Assembly (NCBI GenBank): GCA_005883085.1
Contig: VBAY01000089.1
Coordinates: 1 to 8,520, forward strand
From: Candidatus Bathyarchaeota archaeon
GTDB lineage: Archaea; Thermoproteota; Bathyarchaeia; 40CM-2-53-6
Length of the DNA: 8,520 nucleotides
Direction: 5' to 3'
In this document: piece after piece, positions 6,452 through 8,520 of the stretch
How the letters are laid out: each line of letters begins with the position of its first letter
Position numbering within the stretch: position 1 is the stretch's first letter
The notes under the pieces: model-generated
What the model was told of the DNA's origin: nothing
Database searches by the model: none
Seen by the model: the letters and a program-made list of their open reading frames with translations, nothing else
Program-made: the position numbers and the translations under genes

Positions 6452-6504
6452 ATCCCGGCGCGTCAACCCGCCTTCAGGTCAGAGAAAACGCAGAAGGAAG
6501 TCAC

Positions 6505-6512
6505 CTAATAAG
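6505..6512. promoter_or_regulatory. Possible shared TATA element between tRNA-Ser and archease
   Basis: CTAATAAG on the plus strand reads CTTATTAG on the minus strand, so either side can present a TATA-like box. It lies about 39 bp before the archease TTG and about 46 bp before the tRNA 5' end, acceptable for a short archease leader and a short tRNA 5' leader. No other clear TATA box is seen in this 91-bp gap. Confidence 0.4.
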
Positions 6513-6550
6513 CAGTTCTAAGAGAACAGCGAAACGACTGAGTCGGAAAG

Positions 6551-6991
6551 TTGTTGGGAGCATCTGGAGGATACCGGTTTCTCGAACACGTTACCGATGC
6601 CTTCGTAGAGGCTTGGGGAGAAACCCTCGAAGAAGCATTCTCTCAAGCGGGTCTAGCTCTGTTCGACACGATGCTTGACGTCAGGAGTGTGCAGACAAAA
6701 AACAAGGTAGAAATCCAGACCAATGGCCATGACGAGAAGGAACTCCTTTACAATTATCTTGAGGAACTATTGCTTCTGTTTGAAGTCAAGCAGCTTGCGC
6801 TCGGGAGATTTACTGTGAGCTCGATAACTCAAACTCAAGCCGAAACTAGGCTCAAAGGCAGGGCGGCTGGAGAGCCTTTCGACCGCGCCAAACATAACGG
6901 AAAAGTTGAGGTCAAAGGAATAACATACCACTTGATGGAGATAGAAAAACACCCGATAAAAGTGACGGTCAGATTTCTACTCGACCTCTAG
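6551..6991 (+). CDS. Archease, activator of the tRNA-splicing ligase RtcB
   Basis: Archease promotes RtcB guanylylation and multiple turnover in tRNA exon ligation. The 146 residues match the family end to end: GYRFLEHVTDA at 7-17 (with H13 and D16, in the conserved acidic metal-site region), GETLEEAFSQAGLALFD (23-39), LLYNYLEELLLLFEV (65-79), the signature VKGITYHLMEIEK (121-133) and the terminal FLLDL, whose D145 matches the conserved C-terminal Asp. The start is TTG 6551 (or the adjacent TTG 6554): an in-frame TGA at 6539-6541 lies just upstream and no ATG or GTG precedes the conserved region; GGAAAG ahead of it is a weak ribosome site. A small inverted repeat (CCGAC/GTCGG, 6993-7004) follows the stop. 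rtcB lies 120 bp downstream on the same strand with its own TATA-like box, so the two may be co-regulated or partly co-transcribed. Confidence 0.93.
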   Translation: MLGASGGYRFLEHVTDAFVEAWGETLEEAFSQAGLALFDTMLDVRSVQTKNKVEIQTNGHDEKELLYNYLEELLLLFEVKQLALGRFTVSSITQTQAETRLKGRAAGEPFDRAKHNGKVEVKGITYHLMEIEKHPIKVTVRFLLDL

Positions 6992-7067
6992 ACCGACTGG
7001 TCGGATCTCAGCTGCAAATGACTTTCCGCGATGTCACCCTGTCCGTTCTCCTTTCGTGCGAGCCATG

Positions 7068-7075
7068 CTTATAGG
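7068..7075 (+). promoter_or_regulatory. TATA box before rtcB (CTTATAGG)
   Basis: CTTATAGG shares its first six bases with the CTTATATC boxes elsewhere in the window. A start of transcription near 7097 would give a leader of about 15 nt before ATG 7112, suggesting that rtcB can be expressed independently of archease. Confidence 0.5.
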
Positions 7076-7111
7076 TAGCTACTCAAGAAGCAAAGCAAGC
7101 GAAGAGAAACA

Positions 7112-8520
7112 ATGAGCCAGCAAGGGTCCGGACTCATCAACCGCTCAAGCACACAATTTCCGCTAACTCAGATTGAGCCAAACGTTTGGGAGGTACCAAA
7201 AGACTTCCAGTCGGGAATGAAAGTCCCGGCGAGAATCTACGCCGACGAAGACCTATTGTCCAAGATGAGAACCGATCGCACAATCCAGCAGTGCGTAAAC
7301 GTTGCACACCTTGACGGTATTTGCAAGTACGCAATCACCATGCCGGACGGCCATGAGGGATACGGGTTTCCAATAGGTGGAGTAGCAGCCACCGACTATG
7401 ACGAAGGCTTGATCAGCCCCGGTGGAGTGGGTTACGACATAAACTGCGGCGTCAGACTGATTCGGACGAATCTTACCGAGGAAGAAGTCCGTCCAGTTCT
7501 CCCGAAACTTGTAGACACCATTTTCAACTTCATACCTTCTGGACTTGGAAGCAGAGGCCAGGTCAAACTCAGCGTCACAGAACTGGATCGTGCAGTTACT
7601 GATGGACTCGATTGGGCCGTCGACCACGGATACGCTTGGCCAGAAGACCCGAAGACGATTGAGGAAGAAGGATGTATGGAAGCCGCCGACCCCTCCAAGG
7701 TCTCAAACAGTGCAAAGTCACGCGGAGCGCCGCAACTTGGCAGCCTAGGCAGCGGAAACCACTTCATCGAGATCGAGCGAGCGGACAAGATCTTCGACAA
7801 GCGCGTCGCAGAACGCCTCGGCATCCATAAGGAAGGCCAGATTCTTGTTCTGATTCACACCGGGAGCAGAGGATATGGCCACCAGACCTGCAGCGACTAC
7901 CTGAAGGTAATGGAGAGAGCGATCAACAAGTACAACATCAAGCTCCCCGACCGGGAACTCGCAGCATGCCCGAGCAAGAGCCCAGAGGCTGAGGACTACA
8001 TACCCGCAATGTCAGCGGCCTGCAACTTCGCCTTCGTCAACCGACAAATGATAACTCACTGGTCGAGAGAAGCGTTCTCGAAGGTATTCCAACGCCCAGC
8101 CGATTCTCTCGACATGAAGATCGTCTACGACGTCGCCCACAACGTAGCAAAAGTCGAATCCCATTTGATCGACGGGGAAACAAAGAAGGTTACTGTTCAC
8201 CGGAAGGGTGCTACCCGCTCATTTCCACCTGGCCACCGCGATATTCCAGCCGAATACAGAGACGTAGGGCAGCCTGTCCTGATACCAGGAAGCATGGGCA
8301 CGAGCAGCTGGGTCCTAATCGGCACTCCAAGGGCGATGGAACTCAGTTTCGGGACAACAGCCCATGGAGCAGGTCGATTCATGAGCCGATCCGGTGCAAA
8401 GCGGAAGTGGTTCGGAGGAGACCTCAAGAAGAGTCTGGAAAGCCAGGGCATCGTTATTCGCGCTGCCAGCATGGAGGTGTTGGCCGAGGAAGCTCCAGGC
8501 GCATACAAGGATGTCGATAG
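7112..8520 (+). CDS. rtcB: tRNA-splicing ligase RtcB (3' end cut by window)
   Basis: GTP-dependent ligase that joins 2',3'-cyclic phosphate or 3'-phosphate ends to 5'-OH ends, sealing tRNA exons after splicing endonuclease cleavage. 469 full codons are present and the frame is open at the edge; against the roughly 480-residue Pyrococcus protein, about 10-30 codons are missing. All active-site residues are visible: D109 and C112 (GVGYDINCG), N216 and H217 (GSGNHF), H249 (HTGSRG), H343 (YDVAHN), and H418 (AHGAGR), the His that becomes guanylylated. PDGHEGYGFPIGGVAA, VHRKGATRSFPPGH and PVLIPGSMGTSSW are also intact. There is no intein at the YDINCG region, unlike some Pyrococcus copies. ATG 7112 is preceded by a purine-rich GAAGAGAAAC rather than a classical ribosome site. 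It follows archease and lies near the multi-intron tRNA-Ser, its probable substrate. Confidence 0.97.
   Translation, partial: MSQQGSGLINRSSTQFPLTQIEPNVWEVPKDFQSGMKVPARIYADEDLLSKMRTDRTIQQCVNVAHLDGICKYAITMPDGHEGYGFPIGGVAATDYDEGLISPGGVGYDINCGVRLIRTNLTEEEVRPVLPKLVDTIFNFIPSGLGSRGQVKLSVTELDRAVTDGLDWAVDHGYAWPEDPKTIEEEGCMEAADPSKVSNSAKSRGAPQLGSLGSGNHFIEIERADKIFDKRVAERLGIHKEGQILVLIHTGSRGYGHQTCSDYLKVMERAINKYNIKLPDRELAACPSKSPEAEDYIPAMSAACNFAFVNRQMITHWSREAFSKVFQRPADSLDMKIVYDVAHNVAKVESHLIDGETKKVTVHRKGATRSFPPGHRDIPAEYRDVGQPVLIPGSMGTSSWVLIGTPRAMELSFGTTAHGAGRFMSRSGAKRKWFGGDLKKSLESQGIVIRAASMEVLAEEAPGAYKDVD

Larger units (their letters stand above)
6291..6459 (-). tRNA. tRNA-Ser(UGA) interrupted by three introns, CCA encoded
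   Basis: Read on the minus strand, the 169-bp gene yields an 89-nt product including CCA after removing three introns (6417-6451, 6383-6402, 6350-6374). The spliced molecule has a perfect 7-bp acceptor stem (GCCGGGA with TCCCGGC), T8-G9, D-stem GCC/GGC around GAGTGGATTAA, G26, a perfect 5-bp anticodon stem (CAGGC/GCCTG) with loop CTTGAGA, a long variable arm with a GGCCC-GTTA-GGGCC stem, T-arm GTGGG-TTCGAAT-CCCAC, discriminator G73 and CCA. The long variable arm, G73 and anticodon TGA (6345-6343) identify serine. G at position 37 is less usual for this anticodon. Without splicing, neither the D-arm nor the anticodon stem can form. Its product reads UCN codons, chiefly UCA. It is divergent from archease. 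Confidence 0.92.

Noticed and set aside
6291..6459. A single intron at 37/38, or a tRNA pseudogene
   Set aside because: The anticodon loop is uninterrupted, and the extra bases fall in three separate places, each with bulge-helix-bulge pairing and a product that is canonical in every stem.
7400..7460. Intein in RtcB
   Set aside because: The GVGYDINCGVRL region reads straight through without insertion.
7253..7824. Two overlapping minus-strand ORFs inside rtcB
   Set aside because: Shadows of a strongly conserved coding frame; no recognisable domain.

Overview
The window reads as a piece of an archaeal chromosome, most likely from the TACK side of the tree (Thaumarchaeota/Nitrososphaeria or a relative such as Bathyarchaeia). 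The lineage call is inference. It rests on a Sulfolobus-type single-OB SSB, an archaeal valyl-tRNA synthetase, an archease/RtcB pair, a tRNA-Ser carrying bulge-helix-bulge introns, archaeal TATA boxes (the octamer CTTATATC occurs twice, ahead of two different genes) and frequent TTG/GTG starts without strong Shine-Dalgarno sequences. No phage, transposon, CRISPR or defence island is visible.

Layout. 1-806: a CPBP-family membrane protease whose frame is still open at the left edge. 843-3347: valS on the same strand. 3355-4193: a promoter and structured leader, then a two-gene unit of a Gly/Arg-rich TRAM protein overlapping a tail-less SSB by 4 nt. 4252-5079 (minus): a stand-alone HD-domain phosphohydrolase, convergent with the SSB. 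5179-5949 (plus): a crotonase-fold (enoyl-CoA hydratase/isomerase) protein, divergent from the HD gene across a short intergenic region holding a perfect dyad. 6131-6280: a 49-residue zinc-finger microprotein, shorter than most gene callers accept, ending inside a strong hairpin. 6291-6459 (minus): a tRNA-Ser(UGA) gene. 6551-6991 and 7112-8520 (plus): archease and rtcB, the latter cut by the right edge about 10-30 codons before its expected end.

The most interesting object is the tRNA gene. Its 169 bp fold into a canonical 86-nt (plus encoded CCA) tRNA-Ser only if three separate introns of 35, 20 and 25 nt are removed, after positions 8, about 21 and 29. All three junctions obey the same rule, a cut after the second base of each 3-nt bulge flanking a 4-bp helix. 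It lies head-to-head with archease, which activates the tRNA-splicing ligase RtcB, and rtcB follows. A substrate needing three rounds of splicing therefore sits beside two genes of the ligation machinery. The splicing endonuclease itself is not in the window.

The second theme is nucleic-acid binding: the TRAM protein carries the Gly/Arg-rich disordered segment that Sulfolobus SSB has as its own C-terminal tail, while the SSB encoded directly behind it lacks such a tail. Together with valS, tRNA-Ser, archease and RtcB, most of the window is translation, RNA-processing and nucleic-acid-binding housekeeping, with a protease, an HD hydrolase and a crotonase of unknown substrate between.
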